DNA from: Verrucomicrobiota bacterium
GTDB lineage: Bacteria > Verrucomicrobiota > Verrucomicrobiia > Chthoniobacterales > Xiphinematobacteraceae
Direction of reading: 5' to 3'
DNA length: 64,000 nt
Assembly: GCA_023269545.1 (NCBI GenBank)
Contig: JAHFTB010000009.1
Span: 1-64,000, forward strand
Below the pieces are notes generated by a model. It searched no databases. It had not been told where the DNA came from and saw only the letters and a list, made by a program, of their open reading frames with translations. Shown one piece after another: positions 9,428 through 18,538 of this stretch. Within the stretch, counting starts at the first letter, position 1. Each line of letters starts with the position of its first letter. The position numbers and the translations under genes were made by a program.

Positions 9428-10131
9428 TGAAAATCCCCACACATGTCGCAATTATTATGGATGGTAATGGGAGGTGGGCGCAACAGCGCGGACTTCCGCG
9501 CTTGCTGGGCCATCGTGAGGGAGCAAATTCGATCCGAGCGTGTGTGGAAGCTTGTCAGCAAGCTGGAGTTCAATATCTGACTTTGTACGCTTTTTCCCTG
9601 GAAAATTGGAAGCGGCCTATGACGGAAGTGACTGGCCTGATGGGGCTTCTGGAAAGTTTTCTTCGGGAGAGAACGGATGAAATGTTACGGAAGGGAATTC
9701 GGCTGCGTGCCATTGGACGATTGCAAGATTTGCCAGCATCTTGCTATCAGCTTTTGCGGGATTCCATGGCCTCCACGGCGCAGAACCAGGCTTTTACTCT
9801 TATTCTTGCCTTAAGCTATGGAAGTCGTGCGGAAATTGTGGATGCAGTTCAGAGCATTGCCCGAGATGTAAAAGCGGGAAAAATTCAGATAGATCAGATT
9901 AATGATCAGGTAATTGGAGATCATCTTTATACCAGTGATATTCCGGATCCCGATCTTTTGATTCGAACCTCAGGCGAAATGAGGCTTTCAAATTTTCTTC
10001 TTTGGCAGTCAAGTTACACGGAAATTTACGTGACCCCAAAGTTATGGCCGGATTTTCGGACGACTGACTTGCACAAAGCTCTGGAAGATTACAGCAATCG
10101 ACATCGTCGTTACGGAGGGGTGGCGGAGTAG
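9427..10131 (+). CDS. uppS: Isoprenyl transferase (undecaprenyl diphosphate synthase)
   Basis: A 234-residue cis-prenyltransferase that makes the C55 lipid carrier for peptidoglycan and LPS from farnesyl diphosphate and IPP. HVAIIMDGNGRWAQQRGLPRLLGHREGA carries the catalytic Asp and the diphosphate-binding region, and LTLYAFSLENWKRP and PDLLIRTSGEMRLSNFLLWQ follow. The YTEIYVTPKLWPDF motif closes the protein. The start is the ATG at 9427, inside the purA stop codon. The next gene starts 5 bases after the stop, so purA-uppS-10137-11540-mfd look co-transcribed. Confidence 0.97.
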   Translation: MKIPTHVAIIMDGNGRWAQQRGLPRLLGHREGANSIRACVEACQQAGVQYLTLYAFSLENWKRPMTEVTGLMGLLESFLRERTDEMLRKGIRLRAIGRLQDLPASCYQLLRDSMASTAQNQAFTLILALSYGSRAEIVDAVQSIARDVKAGKIQIDQINDQVIGDHLYTSDIPDPDLLIRTSGEMRLSNFLLWQSSYTEIYVTPKLWPDFRTTDLHKALEDYSNRHRRYGGVAE

Positions 10132-10136
10132 TAGTT

Positions 10137-11543
10137 ATGAGTGACCGACAAACTATTTTGTTGATAGATGCCGAGACAGATTTTTTAGCATGGGCGAAGC
10201 ACCAACTGGAAACTCCTGCGACTGAGGTGCTCATAGAAACGAATGCAGAGGCTGCTTACAAAACATTTTGTTTCAAGCAACCCGATCTGGTTTTCTCCGA
10301 AATCCATCTTCAGCCATTTTCGGGATTGGAATTACTCGTTCGCTTGCGCAAACACAGTCCCAATGCGGTAGTTATTTTAACCAGTTCTTTCAGTACGAAC
10401 CAGAGCATCATTGAGGCCATGAAACTCGGTGCTTTTGATTTTGTTCGCAAAGAGCAACTCCCCTTCAATTTTAAGATAGTGGTGGATGCTGCGTTCAAGG
10501 CCACTGCCGAACTCCGCACTGCGAGTACATTTCAGCCTCAACTCACTTTGGAGCAGCATCAGGACAACATGGTGGGTAGGTCAGAAGCTCTTCAGCAAGT
10601 TTTTAAAATGATTGGGAAAGTTGCTACAAGCGATGTTCCCGTGATGATTACAGGCGAAAGTGGTTCCGGTAAGGAGTTGGTTGCCCGAGCACTCCATCAT
10701 TACAGCTATCGGAATAATCGGAATTTTCTGGCTATTAATTGCGCTGCGGTTCCTGAAAACCTCTTGGAGAGCGAGCTTTTCGGACACGAACGAGGTGCTT
10801 TTACAGGTGCCGCGAGCCAGCGCATTGGTCGCTTTGAGCAATGTGAAGGAGGAACTCTTTTTTTGGACGAAGTGGGAGAGATGCCGTTAGCCGTGCAGAG
10901 CAAACTCCTTCGTGTGCTCCAGGAAAAAGAATTTTCCCGTGTGGGAAGTAATCAGATCCTCAAAGCAAACGTGCGAATTGTCGCTGCTACCAATCGAAAA
11001 CTTGAAGAAGAGATTACTAAAAAGACTTTTCGGGAAGATCTTTTTTATCGGTTAAATGTCGTACGCATTCATTTGCCTCCCTTACGGGCGCGAACGGAAG
11101 ATATTCGACTGTTAGCAGAATACTTCTTACAAAAAATTGCTCAGCAGAGGCATCGTCCTTTACTCAAACTTTCTGAAGAAGCCGCCAAGGTGTTGGAAAC
11201 TTATTCTTGGCCTGGCAATGTGCGGGAATTAGAAAACACGATTCAGCGTGCATCTCTCTTAGCTACCGCAGACGTCCTTTTGCCAAAGGATATTCCTCTG
11301 GGCTTGGCAAAGAAAGAAGAGGCGAACATAGCGGAGGCAGAGGATATTGATCGGGCGATAAAAACTCTTTTTACACTGGCAACAAAAAATCCTAAAATCC
11401 AATTGCTTCCTTGGTTGGAAAAAGAATTCATCGGACGTGCTATGAAAGAGACCGGAAATAACCCCACTCAAGCGGCAAAACTCTTAGGGATTACCCTGTC
11501 AGCACTACGAAAACAGCAGAGTGCTGCTTTAGGGGAAAAATGA
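10137..11543 (+). CDS. NtrC-type sigma-54-dependent response regulator with Glu at the phosphorylation site
   Basis: A 468-residue transcription activator with a receiver domain (about 1-125), an AAA+ sigma-54 activation domain (about 140-380) and a Fis-type HTH (about 425-465). Walker A is GESGSGKE near 172, the sigma-54 loop GAFTGA is intact near 220, and LFLDEVGEMP is Walker B. In the receiver, the phosphorylated Asp is replaced by Glu55 (PDLVFSEIHL) and the acidic pair is reduced to Asp11-Ala12, while the Thr and Lys switch residues remain. In NtrC, Asp54-to-Glu gives phosphorylation-independent activity, so this protein may be constitutive. No histidine kinase is nearby. The start ATG has a possible GGAG 9-12 bases upstream. 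Confidence 0.92.
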   Translation: MSDRQTILLIDAETDFLAWAKHQLETPATEVLIETNAEAAYKTFCFKQPDLVFSEIHLQPFSGLELLVRLRKHSPNAVVILTSSFSTNQSIIEAMKLGAFDFVRKEQLPFNFKIVVDAAFKATAELRTASTFQPQLTLEQHQDNMVGRSEALQQVFKMIGKVATSDVPVMITGESGSGKELVARALHHYSYRNNRNFLAINCAAVPENLLESELFGHERGAFTGAASQRIGRFEQCEGGTLFLDEVGEMPLAVQSKLLRVLQEKEFSRVGSNQILKANVRIVAATNRKLEEEITKKTFREDLFYRLNVVRIHLPPLRARTEDIRLLAEYFLQKIAQQRHRPLLKLSEEAAKVLETYSWPGNVRELENTIQRASLLATADVLLPKDIPLGLAKKEEANIAEAEDIDRAIKTLFTLATKNPKIQLLPWLEKEFIGRAMKETGNNPTQAAKLLGITLSALRKQQSAALGEK

Positions 11544-12376
11544 GCATGTCGGGAGGCTTCACTGAGTCTTGGGTGTGGAAAGATACCCAATTTGAGTCTC
11601 TGGCATTGATTCCGATTGAAGATCGTGGGTTTCGATATGGAATGAGTGTTTTTGAAACGGTGGCTATGGTGGGCGGAAGGGCGGTTTTTCTATTTGAACA
11701 TCTTCATCGTCTGGAACTTGCCGCAGCCAGATGGGAGTTCCCCATAGATCCTTCGGCTTTGGAGGGACTCTCGATCTTTTTGAAAAAGTTTTGCTGGGAA
11801 GAAGGATTACTGCGAGTCCACTGGACCGCTGGTGATGGCGGGCCAGCGGATGCGGTTTCCAAAGGGAGATTGATTGTGCGTTACGAAAAAATGTCTTTGC
11901 CTGGCAGTCTGGGCTGCGAGTCCCCCCTCTCTGTAGTGAGGCTCAAAACGGATTTAAGTGAACAGGAAGGTTGGAAGACGGGAAATTACCTCAAGCGTTG
12001 TCACTTGCTCACTACTGCTCGTAGGTGTAAAGTAGATGAGGCTCTCTTGGAGGATGGCTCCGGACTGCTTGCTGGAGCGGTAATGGCTAATGTATTTTTG
12101 GTAGTGAATTCTGATCAATTAGTAACGCCTCAACTACGCCCAGGATATCGGAATGGCACCGTACGGGAATGGGTGATCAAGCACCATGATGTGGAAGAAA
12201 GAGATATCGCATTTTCGGAGGTGCTTTCCGCCAAGGAAATCTTCTTAACTAATAGTCGATTAGGAGTCGCAACTGTAACGAAGTTAGAAGGGCAAAGGTT
12301 GGAGAAGGGAAAGATTTCCCGAAGGATAGGGGGCTCTTATAAAGAGTTTTTGTTATCCCATGGCCGAGGTTCTTGA
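11540..12376 (+). CDS. Class IV aminotransferase / aminodeoxychorismate lyase-like
   Basis: A 278-residue fold type IV PLP enzyme. IEDRGFRYGMSVFETVAMVGG, FLFEHLHRLELAAARW, KTGNYLKRCHLLTTARR (with the candidate PLP lysine) and EIFLTNSRLGVATVTKLEG are shared by PabC (folate synthesis), D-amino acid aminotransferase and IlvE. The short length and lack of typical IlvE motifs favour PabC, but this is not certain. The start overlaps the previous stop by 4 bases (ATGA) and its end overlaps the mfd start by 17 bases, so it is tightly coupled in the operon. Confidence 0.83.
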   Translation: MSMSGGFTESWVWKDTQFESLALIPIEDRGFRYGMSVFETVAMVGGRAVFLFEHLHRLELAAARWEFPIDPSALEGLSIFLKKFCWEEGLLRVHWTAGDGGPADAVSKGRLIVRYEKMSLPGSLGCESPLSVVRLKTDLSEQEGWKTGNYLKRCHLLTTARRCKVDEALLEDGSGLLAGAVMANVFLVVNSDQLVTPQLRPGYRNGTVREWVIKHHDVEERDIAFSEVLSAKEIFLTNSRLGVATVTKLEGQRLEKGKISRRIGGSYKEFLLSHGRGS

Positions 12377-15300
12377 AAGCTTATTTCTCCGGGCTGCCGA
12401 GCAGCCTTCGTTAGCGGCAAAGCTTGCGGAAGTGGCCGAAAAGAAGTCCGTTTGTTTTTCCGCAGTATGTGAAGAAGCTCAATCTTTTGTGGCAGCTTTG
12501 GTGGCGCGTTGTGCCAAACGCCGGCTATGGATGGTCTGTAACAATGTTCGGGAACAAGAGGCTTTTGCGGGAGAATTGGCGAATTGGTATGAAGGGACAC
12601 GATTATTTCCGGAGTTGCAATTAGCGGAGACTTTGGACGTGCTTCCGGATCCGGAGACGGTGGCCGAAAGACTAGCATTATTGCATGAGCTTGCGAGGGA
12701 ACCCGAAGGAGAGGCCATAGTGGTGTTTCCGGAACTATTAAAGAGTCCCGTTCCTACGCTCACGTCATTGGCTGACTCAGCGCGACGTTTAGCGGTGGGG
12801 CAAGAGGTGGATCTCAGTCAACTAAGAATAGAACTCGAAGAGGTAGGTTATGAATGGGCGGCCCAAATTTTTTCTCGCGGCCAATTTTCGGTGCGAGGAG
12901 GAATTGTGGATATTTTTTCTTGGCAACGAGGATTGCCGATACGTGTCGAGTTTTTTGATAATATAGTGGAATCAATTCGCGAATTTGATTTGGATTCGCA
13001 AATTTCCACGCAGAATCTGCAAGAGTTTGAATGGTTAAGGTCTCATGAATCTGACATCCAATGTCCGTTCCAAGACTATGTGCGTGGACAGGATATTACT
13101 TTAAGCATAGCGGGGGCATGGGATGCGGCGGATATTTCGATTACCGCAAAGCCTATGATGGAAAATGAAGCGGCTTTTTTTCCAGCCGAGATAGAGCTTT
13201 TTCATGCTGGAGACTTTGTGTTGGATGCTAAGAAACGGGAATCTTTTTTTGGCCGCATTCAAGAATGGCAAAAGGACGATTGGCTCATTGTACTTTTTTG
13301 TAACAATGAAGGGGAATGGGAACGATTTAGTGAATTAGCTCAGGAAAATGGAGCGAATCCGAAGGCTTTTGTTCTGCATATCGGATCTATTAGTCGTGGA
13401 TTTATTTTCCCAGCCGGCAAGCTGGCTGTTCTTTCGGATGCTGAATTATTTGGTCGTTCTTCGACTCTTAAGACTCGCCGCATGGCGATGCGACGCGAGC
13501 ATTTGCATGCTCGACGATCTGTGGAGGATTTTGCGGCGTATGAGGAGGGAGATCTTGTCGTGCATGCTGATCATGGGATCGGTCGTTACTTAGGTTTTAT
13601 GCAACTTTCGAATTCCAGCGGGGTGCGCGAGGAGGTATTGGCAATTGAATTTGCGGATGAGGCTAAGTTGTATGTTCCTTTGACGGATGCTTGGCGTGTG
13701 GCTCGCTACATGGGTTTGGGACGCAAGTCTTCCAGACTTTCTCAGCTCGGAGATCCTCAATGGCAACGGAGCAAGACCCGTGCTCAACAATCCATCGCTC
13801 TTTACGCAAAACAGTTATTGGAGGTACAAGCGGAGAGAGAGATCCAAGCAGGTTTTGGGTTCCCGCCGGATACGAAATGGCAGAGAGAGTTTGAGGAGTC
13901 CTTTTTTTATCAGGAGACCGTCGATCAACTTCGTGCCATTGAGGAAACTAAGGGGGACATGGAGAAGCCGCGTCCTATGGACCGATTGGTGTGTGGTGAT
14001 GTCGGTTTCGGGAAGACAGAAGTGGCTATTCGGGCCGCTTTCAAAGCAGTTCTAGGGGGGAAGCAGGTAGCCCTTTTAGTGCCGACTACCGTATTAGCTC
14101 AGCAGCATTGGAAAAATTTGAGGGAGCGATTGAGTGAATATCCTATTTCCATTGAACTTCTTAGCCGTTATCGAAGTCAAGCCGAGCAGCGTCAGGTGCT
14201 TCGGCAGGCGGCGCTAGGGAGTGTGGATATCGTCGTGGGAACCCATCGCTTAATTTCCAAAGATGTCGAATTCGCACGGCTGGGTCTTTTGATTGTGGAT
14301 GAGGAGCAGCGATTTGGAGTGAAACATAAGGATTTTATTAAAGAACGTTTTCGACGGGTGGATGTTTTAACACTTTCGGCTACTCCTATTCCCAGGACTC
14401 TTTACATGGCTTTAATGGGGGCAAGAGACATGTCGCTCATAGAAACTCCACCTCCCAACCGGCAGCCCGTGGCGACGGTTGTGTGCGGTTATGATGAGCG
14501 TATTATTCGGGAAGCGGTTCAGCGAGAGCGCGAAAGAGGAGGGCAGGTCTTTTTTCTCCACAATCGGATCAAAACAATTGAAAAGACCGCTTCGCGCATC
14601 CGCGAATTGTGTCCTGGCTCTCGAGTGGCAGTGGGCCATGGTCAAATGGAAGAGGAGGAACTTGAGGAAATCATGTCCTCTTTTGTGGAGGGCAAATACG
14701 ATGTATTAGTTTCCACCTCGATCATTGAAAGCGGATTGGATATTCCCAATGCAAATACCATTTTGATCGATCGTGCGGATCGTTTTGGTCTGGCGGATCT
14801 CTATCAACTTCGAGGGAGAGTGGGACGGTCGGGCGTAAAGGCATATGCCTTTCTGATGTTACCCAGGGATCGAATCGATGCTGGGGACTCGTGGAAGCGG
14901 GTGACGGCTATCAGGCAATACTCGGAATTAGGAGCAGGTTTTAAAATTGCCATGCGAGATCTGGAGATTCGTGGTGCCGGAAACATTTTAGGTACGGCGC
15001 AGAGTGGCCACATCTTAGCGATTGGGTTTGAAATGTATTGTAAAATGCTGAAACGGGCGACGGATAGTGTTCGTGGTAAAATTTCAGACTCTCCTTCCGA
15101 GGCCGGTTTACGCCTCGATTTTGTTTGCATGACGGAAAGTGAATTTTTTCAATCCGATTTGCTTCCTGCTTTTCTGCCTTCGCAGTACATTTCGGATGCT
15201 CAGCAGCGAATTCAGGCATATCGTAAAGTGGCCGAATGCCTGACTAAAGCCGATCTCGTTAAACTTCAGGCCGAATGGAGGGACCGTTTCGGACCTCTGT

Positions 15301-15512
15301 CACCAGCTGCTCGCAACCTGCTGATTACAAGTGAGATTCGAATCTCTGCTGCCAAAAAGAAAGTGAGCATGGTCGAAACCAAGGGTGAAAAATTAATCCT
15401 TACGCGAAGCAATGATTATGTACTCCTGGGGGGGAAGTTTCCTCGCCTGAAGCTAGTGAATCCTGAAGCGAAGTTGCGCGAAGTGATAAAATTTATCGAA
15501 GTGCTGAAGTAG
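12360..15512 (+). CDS. mfd: Transcription-repair coupling factor Mfd
   Basis: A 1050-residue DNA translocase that removes stalled RNA polymerase and recruits UvrA. A UvrB-like N-terminal part is followed by the RNA polymerase interaction domain (DLVVHADHGIGRYLGF near 395). The RecG-like helicase shows GDVGFGKTEVA near 547, IVDEEQRFGVKHK, TLSATPIPRTLYMA and QLRGRVGRSG, and a TRCF C-terminal domain ends the protein. The frame closes at a TAG after FIEVLK. A second copy of the last 23 codons lies 171 bases further on, ending at the surA-like start. Confidence 0.97.
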   Translation: MAEVLESLFLRAAEQPSLAAKLAEVAEKKSVCFSAVCEEAQSFVAALVARCAKRRLWMVCNNVREQEAFAGELANWYEGTRLFPELQLAETLDVLPDPETVAERLALLHELAREPEGEAIVVFPELLKSPVPTLTSLADSARRLAVGQEVDLSQLRIELEEVGYEWAAQIFSRGQFSVRGGIVDIFSWQRGLPIRVEFFDNIVESIREFDLDSQISTQNLQEFEWLRSHESDIQCPFQDYVRGQDITLSIAGAWDAADISITAKPMMENEAAFFPAEIELFHAGDFVLDAKKRESFFGRIQEWQKDDWLIVLFCNNEGEWERFSELAQENGANPKAFVLHIGSISRGFIFPAGKLAVLSDAELFGRSSTLKTRRMAMRREHLHARRSVEDFAAYEEGDLVVHADHGIGRYLGFMQLSNSSGVREEVLAIEFADEAKLYVPLTDAWRVARYMGLGRKSSRLSQLGDPQWQRSKTRAQQSIALYAKQLLEVQAEREIQAGFGFPPDTKWQREFEESFFYQETVDQLRAIEETKGDMEKPRPMDRLVCGDVGFGKTEVAIRAAFKAVLGGKQVALLVPTTVLAQQHWKNLRERLSEYPISIELLSRYRSQAEQRQVLRQAALGSVDIVVGTHRLISKDVEFARLGLLIVDEEQRFGVKHKDFIKERFRRVDVLTLSATPIPRTLYMALMGARDMSLIETPPPNRQPVATVVCGYDERIIREAVQRERERGGQVFFLHNRIKTIEKTASRIRELCPGSRVAVGHGQMEEEELEEIMSSFVEGKYDVLVSTSIIESGLDIPNANTILIDRADRFGLADLYQLRGRVGRSGVKAYAFLMLPRDRIDAGDSWKRVTAIRQYSELGAGFKIAMRDLEIRGAGNILGTAQSGHILAIGFEMYCKMLKRATDSVRGKISDSPSEAGLRLDFVCMTESEFFQSDLLPAFLPSQYISDAQQRIQAYRKVAECLTKADLVKLQAEWRDRFGPLSPAARNLLITSEIRISAAKKKVSMVETKGEKLILTRSNDYVLLGGKFPRLKLVNPEAKLREVIKFIEVLK

Positions 15513-15683
15513 GAAGCGTCGTCAAAGTAGGAGTAGGCAACGTTATAGCGGCATTCCGCTATAACGGGAGTTTTCGAGCTAAGCGTCCTTTGTCGCTCAG
15601 TCACCTGGATTCCCCGCTTGACGCTACCAGACCTCGAATTTAGCGTGCGCGAGGTGGTAAAAATTATCGAAGTGCTCACATGA
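15444..15683 (+). repeat. Duplicated 3' end of mfd flanking a palindrome-bearing spacer
   Basis: Bases 15444-15512 (mfd C-terminal residues PRLKLVNPEAKLREVIKF...) recur as a diverged copy at 15613-15683 (PRLTLPDLEFSVREVVKI...). The two copies are exactly 171 bases (57 codons) apart, so they share a reading frame, but stop codons lie between them. The second copy ends in TGA overlapping the ATG of the next gene, the arrangement expected for the original coupled end of mfd. The spacer holds the TATAGCGG/CCGCTATA palindrome. Confidence 0.8.
15541..15566. repeat. TATAGCGG palindrome, hairpin copy
   Basis: cgttatagcgg and ccgctataacg form a perfect 11-bp stem with a 4-base loop (catt). It belongs to the same short palindrome family as 37381-37400 and the half-sites near 39300 and 44810. 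It lies within the spacer that separates the two copies of the mfd 3' end. Confidence 0.8.
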
Positions 15684-16672
15684 TGAAGATGCCGAAGATC
15701 CTCTGGTTCTTTTTATGTGCCCTCGTGGGCTCATCTCCTTTGCTATGGGCGCAATCGCATGAGGGGGAATTGGTTGATGGGATTGCGGCTGTTGTCAACA
15801 AGGATGTCGTTACCATTTCCGAAGTGCGAGAAGTAGTGGGCAGTCGGGAGCGTGCTTTGCGGGCAGCCTATCATGGAGAGGAATTGGAGAATAAATTGGA
15901 AGAATTGAGGAAATCGGCGATTAAAGATCTTGTAGATCGCCAGCTCATTCTTCAGGAATTTCGCGAAAAAAAATTTACCATCCCCTCCTATATCGTCGAC
16001 GAACAGGTACAAAAAATCATTCGTGAGGAATTCGGAGGCGACCGATCGGCATTTATTCGGACTCTTCAGGCCCAAGGCTATACGTTGACTCGCTTCAAAC
16101 GCACGGAAATGGACAAAGTCATTGTCATGGCTATGCGCCAAGAAAACGTTAAGGATAATTTCGTAATTTCTCCGATTAAAATTCAGGAATATTACAATAG
16201 CAACCAAGGGGCCTACTCTATGCCTGAGCAAGTCAAATTGCGGATGATTATTTTAAGAGAAGGAGACACTTCTGATATTACCGCAACGGGAGATAAAAAA
16301 GCCATGGCTGAAGAAATTCGTACTAAGCTTATGAATGGCGCGGATTTTGATCGCATGGCGCGTATGTATTCGGAAGATGCTTCCACTCAGGATTCGGGAG
16401 GCGACTGGGGATGGATCGAACGAGGCACCTTAAATCCGGAACTGTCTGATTTAGCATTTTCTATGAAGCCCGGTACGGTAAGCCCTGTGGTTGCAATAGG
16501 GAATACCTATTATATTTTGACCGTGGAAGCCCGGAAAAATGCGTCGGTAAAAAAGATCGGAGATGTGCGTAGTGAAATCGAACGGAATTTGATCCAGCGA
16601 GAACGTATCAAAGCGCAGGATCGCTGGTTGGAAACCTTACGAAAAAAAGCTTACATCAGGATCTTTTCTTAA
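15680..16672 (+). CDS. Periplasmic peptidyl-prolyl isomerase, SurA/PrsA-like
   Basis: A 330-residue exported folding factor. A signal peptide (MPKILWFFLCALVGSSPLLWAQ) is followed by a SurA N-terminal-like helical chaperone domain (DGIAAVVNKDVVTISEVRE, typical of SurA) and one parvulin domain (about 180-290) with MIILREGD, FDRMARMYSEDASTQDSGGDWGWI and LAFSMKPGTVSPVV. SurA itself has two parvulin domains, so this is the single-domain version. It probably helps outer membrane proteins fold. Its ATG overlaps the end of the duplicated mfd tail, and pdxA starts 5 bases after its stop. Confidence 0.9.
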   Translation: MMKMPKILWFFLCALVGSSPLLWAQSHEGELVDGIAAVVNKDVVTISEVREVVGSRERALRAAYHGEELENKLEELRKSAIKDLVDRQLILQEFREKKFTIPSYIVDEQVQKIIREEFGGDRSAFIRTLQAQGYTLTRFKRTEMDKVIVMAMRQENVKDNFVISPIKIQEYYNSNQGAYSMPEQVKLRMIILREGDTSDITATGDKKAMAEEIRTKLMNGADFDRMARMYSEDASTQDSGGDWGWIERGTLNPELSDLAFSMKPGTVSPVVAIGNTYYILTVEARKNASVKKIGDVRSEIERNLIQRERIKAQDRWLETLRKKAYIRIFS

Positions 16673-16677
16673 AATCC

Positions 16678-17544
16678 ATGGTATCCCGACCTCGCATAGG
16701 TATCACATTAGGAGATCCCTCCGGGATCGGACCCGAAATTATTCAGCTAGCACTCGCTTCCGGAAAAATTCCTTCTGAATGGGATCTTCGAATCATTGGA
16801 AATCAGCGAGGATTTGAAGTGGGTAAGCCGAATCTGGAATCTGCACAAGCCGCTCTGGATGCTCTGGAAGAGGCGGCGGCCCTCGCCAACCGAAAAGAGA
16901 TCGACGCTGTGGTCACCGGGCCCGTTTCTAAAAATCAACTTCATCAAGTGGGATTTTCCTTTCCAGGACAAACGGAATTTTTTGCCGCAAGGGCCGCAAT
17001 ACGGAATTTTGCTATGTTATTGACGGGAGGCGGGCTCACTGTGGCATTAGTAACCGCCCATCTCCCTATTTTAGAATCCATTCGAGGACTTCATGAAAGG
17101 GAGATCATTCGTGTGGGGAAGTTGTTGCATGCTTTTTTAATCAGACGAGGCATTCCAATGCCGCGAATTGCAGTGGCGGGATTGAATCCCCATGCAGGCG
17201 AAAAGGGGGATTTAGGCAGAGAAGAGATTGATATTATTGAGCCCGCTGTACGTACTTTAGCTGCAACAGGAAATTTTTGCGGACCTCATTCGCCAGATAC
17301 TTTATTCTACCGTGCGGTGAAGGGAGACTTCGATGCAGTCCTCTGCATGTACCATGATCAAGGCCTTATCCCCTTAAAGTTGCATGCTTTTGACGAAGGA
17401 GTCAATGTGACATTAGGACTTCCCTATGTCCGAACGAGCCCGGATCATGGCACCGCTTTTGATATCGCCGGTAAGGGAATTGCTCGGGCTGATAGTATGA
17501 TTGCTGCGATTCAATTAGCTGTAAAGATAGTAAATAGTGAATGA
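16678..17544 (+). CDS. pdxA: 4-hydroxythreonine-4-phosphate dehydrogenase
   Basis: A 288-residue NAD-dependent enzyme of the DXP-dependent pyridoxal phosphate pathway. GITLGDPSGIGPEI, IDAVVTGPVSKNQLHQ, GQTEFFA, VAGLNPHAGEKGDLGREE, MYHDQGLIPLKLHAFDEGVN and GLPYVRTSPDHGTAFDIAGKG cover the substrate and metal-binding histidines and aspartate. It is about 40 residues shorter than E. coli PdxA because the segment between the N-terminal motif and the first conserved loop is reduced. All catalytic motifs are present. It follows the surA-like gene by 5 bases. Confidence 0.94.
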   Translation: MVSRPRIGITLGDPSGIGPEIIQLALASGKIPSEWDLRIIGNQRGFEVGKPNLESAQAALDALEEAAALANRKEIDAVVTGPVSKNQLHQVGFSFPGQTEFFAARAAIRNFAMLLTGGGLTVALVTAHLPILESIRGLHEREIIRVGKLLHAFLIRRGIPMPRIAVAGLNPHAGEKGDLGREEIDIIEPAVRTLAATGNFCGPHSPDTLFYRAVKGDFDAVLCMYHDQGLIPLKLHAFDEGVNVTLGLPYVRTSPDHGTAFDIAGKGIARADSMIAAIQLAVKIVNSE

Positions 17545-17553
17545 AGACTCTCC

Positions 17554-18333
17554 ATGAGACTCTCTTATCGTCCCTTTCAGAACAAGCATGCTAACTATAT
17601 AAAGCTTGCCCCATATCGGGGCATCTTTAAGGAAGGGGTTCCCATTTTAACTTACCATAAAATTGGAGAGCCTGCGGAAACAGTCCGGATGAAATCCCTG
17701 TACGTACGACCGGCTTTATTTGAGAGGCAACTCACAGAGTTTCAGAGAGCGGGATTTCAAACTGCAAAACTGAGTCATTGGAAAAGTTTTACCAATCCCA
17801 ATCGTCGTCAATTTGTGATTACTTTTGACGATGGCAGCAACAGCGTTTTTCAATCCGCATGCAGTTCACTCCATAAGTTTGGATTCTCTGCCATCCAGTA
17901 TTTGGTAGCGGATCTCATAGGGGGAAAAAATGAGTGGGATATTATGAATGGCGAAGTTGAAGATTCGCTGATGGGAGAAAGTGAAGTGCGAGCTTGGTTG
18001 TCAGCTGGCCATGAAATTGGATCGCATACTTTGACGCATGCTCGTTTGACCCGAATTGACCCGAAACAGGCGCGAGAAGAAATTTTTTCCAGTAAGAAAA
18101 AATTGGAAGATAGATTTGGAGTGCCCATCCGCCATTTTTGTTATCCATATGGAAATTGGAAACAATGGGTTCGAAACCTAGTGGAAGAGGCAGGATATGA
18201 GACCGCTGTTACGACAAATGCCGGTGTTTGTACGGATATTACGGATCCCTTTACTTTACCACGTCTCAACGTAGAGCGGTCCCATAGAACTTGGCGTACC
18301 TTGATCAGTCGGTTTTTGCCTTGGACATTATAG
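17554..18333 (+). CDS. Polysaccharide deacetylase family protein (second NodB protein)
   Basis: A 259-residue NodB-fold protein. VPILTYHKIGEP, FVITFDDGSNSV (Asp pair), GSHTLTHARL (metal His pair) and FCYPYGNWKQW identify the family. No convincing signal peptide is seen, and the layout resembles deacetylases of polysaccharide or LPS assembly more than secreted chitin deacetylases. It begins 9 bases after pdxA and is followed by a glycosyltransferase, which supports a role in surface glycans. Confidence 0.86.
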   Translation: MRLSYRPFQNKHANYIKLAPYRGIFKEGVPILTYHKIGEPAETVRMKSLYVRPALFERQLTEFQRAGFQTAKLSHWKSFTNPNRRQFVITFDDGSNSVFQSACSSLHKFGFSAIQYLVADLIGGKNEWDIMNGEVEDSLMGESEVRAWLSAGHEIGSHTLTHARLTRIDPKQAREEIFSSKKKLEDRFGVPIRHFCYPYGNWKQWVRNLVEEAGYETAVTTNAGVCTDITDPFTLPRLNVERSHRTWRTLISRFLPWTL

Positions 18334-18538
18334 CATACGGAGAGCTGTGTGGCCTAAGTGATTGGTAATTCGACTGGAATTCCGTTGGAGGGGGAGGGGC
18401 CTCAGGGAGATGTCCGGCGCACAGCGAAAGAAATCGGAGAACTTGTAAAAATCTTCCGTACAGAAAGATAGGACCTCCGTAATATGCGCAATGTTCTTGC
18501 TAGAGGAGAGTATTTTAGGTGAAGATAGAGAGTTTGGT

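Noticed and set aside
15416-15679. 87-codon minus-strand frame opposite the mfd end
   Set aside because: Its internal repetition is simply the antisense of the duplicated mfd 3' end.
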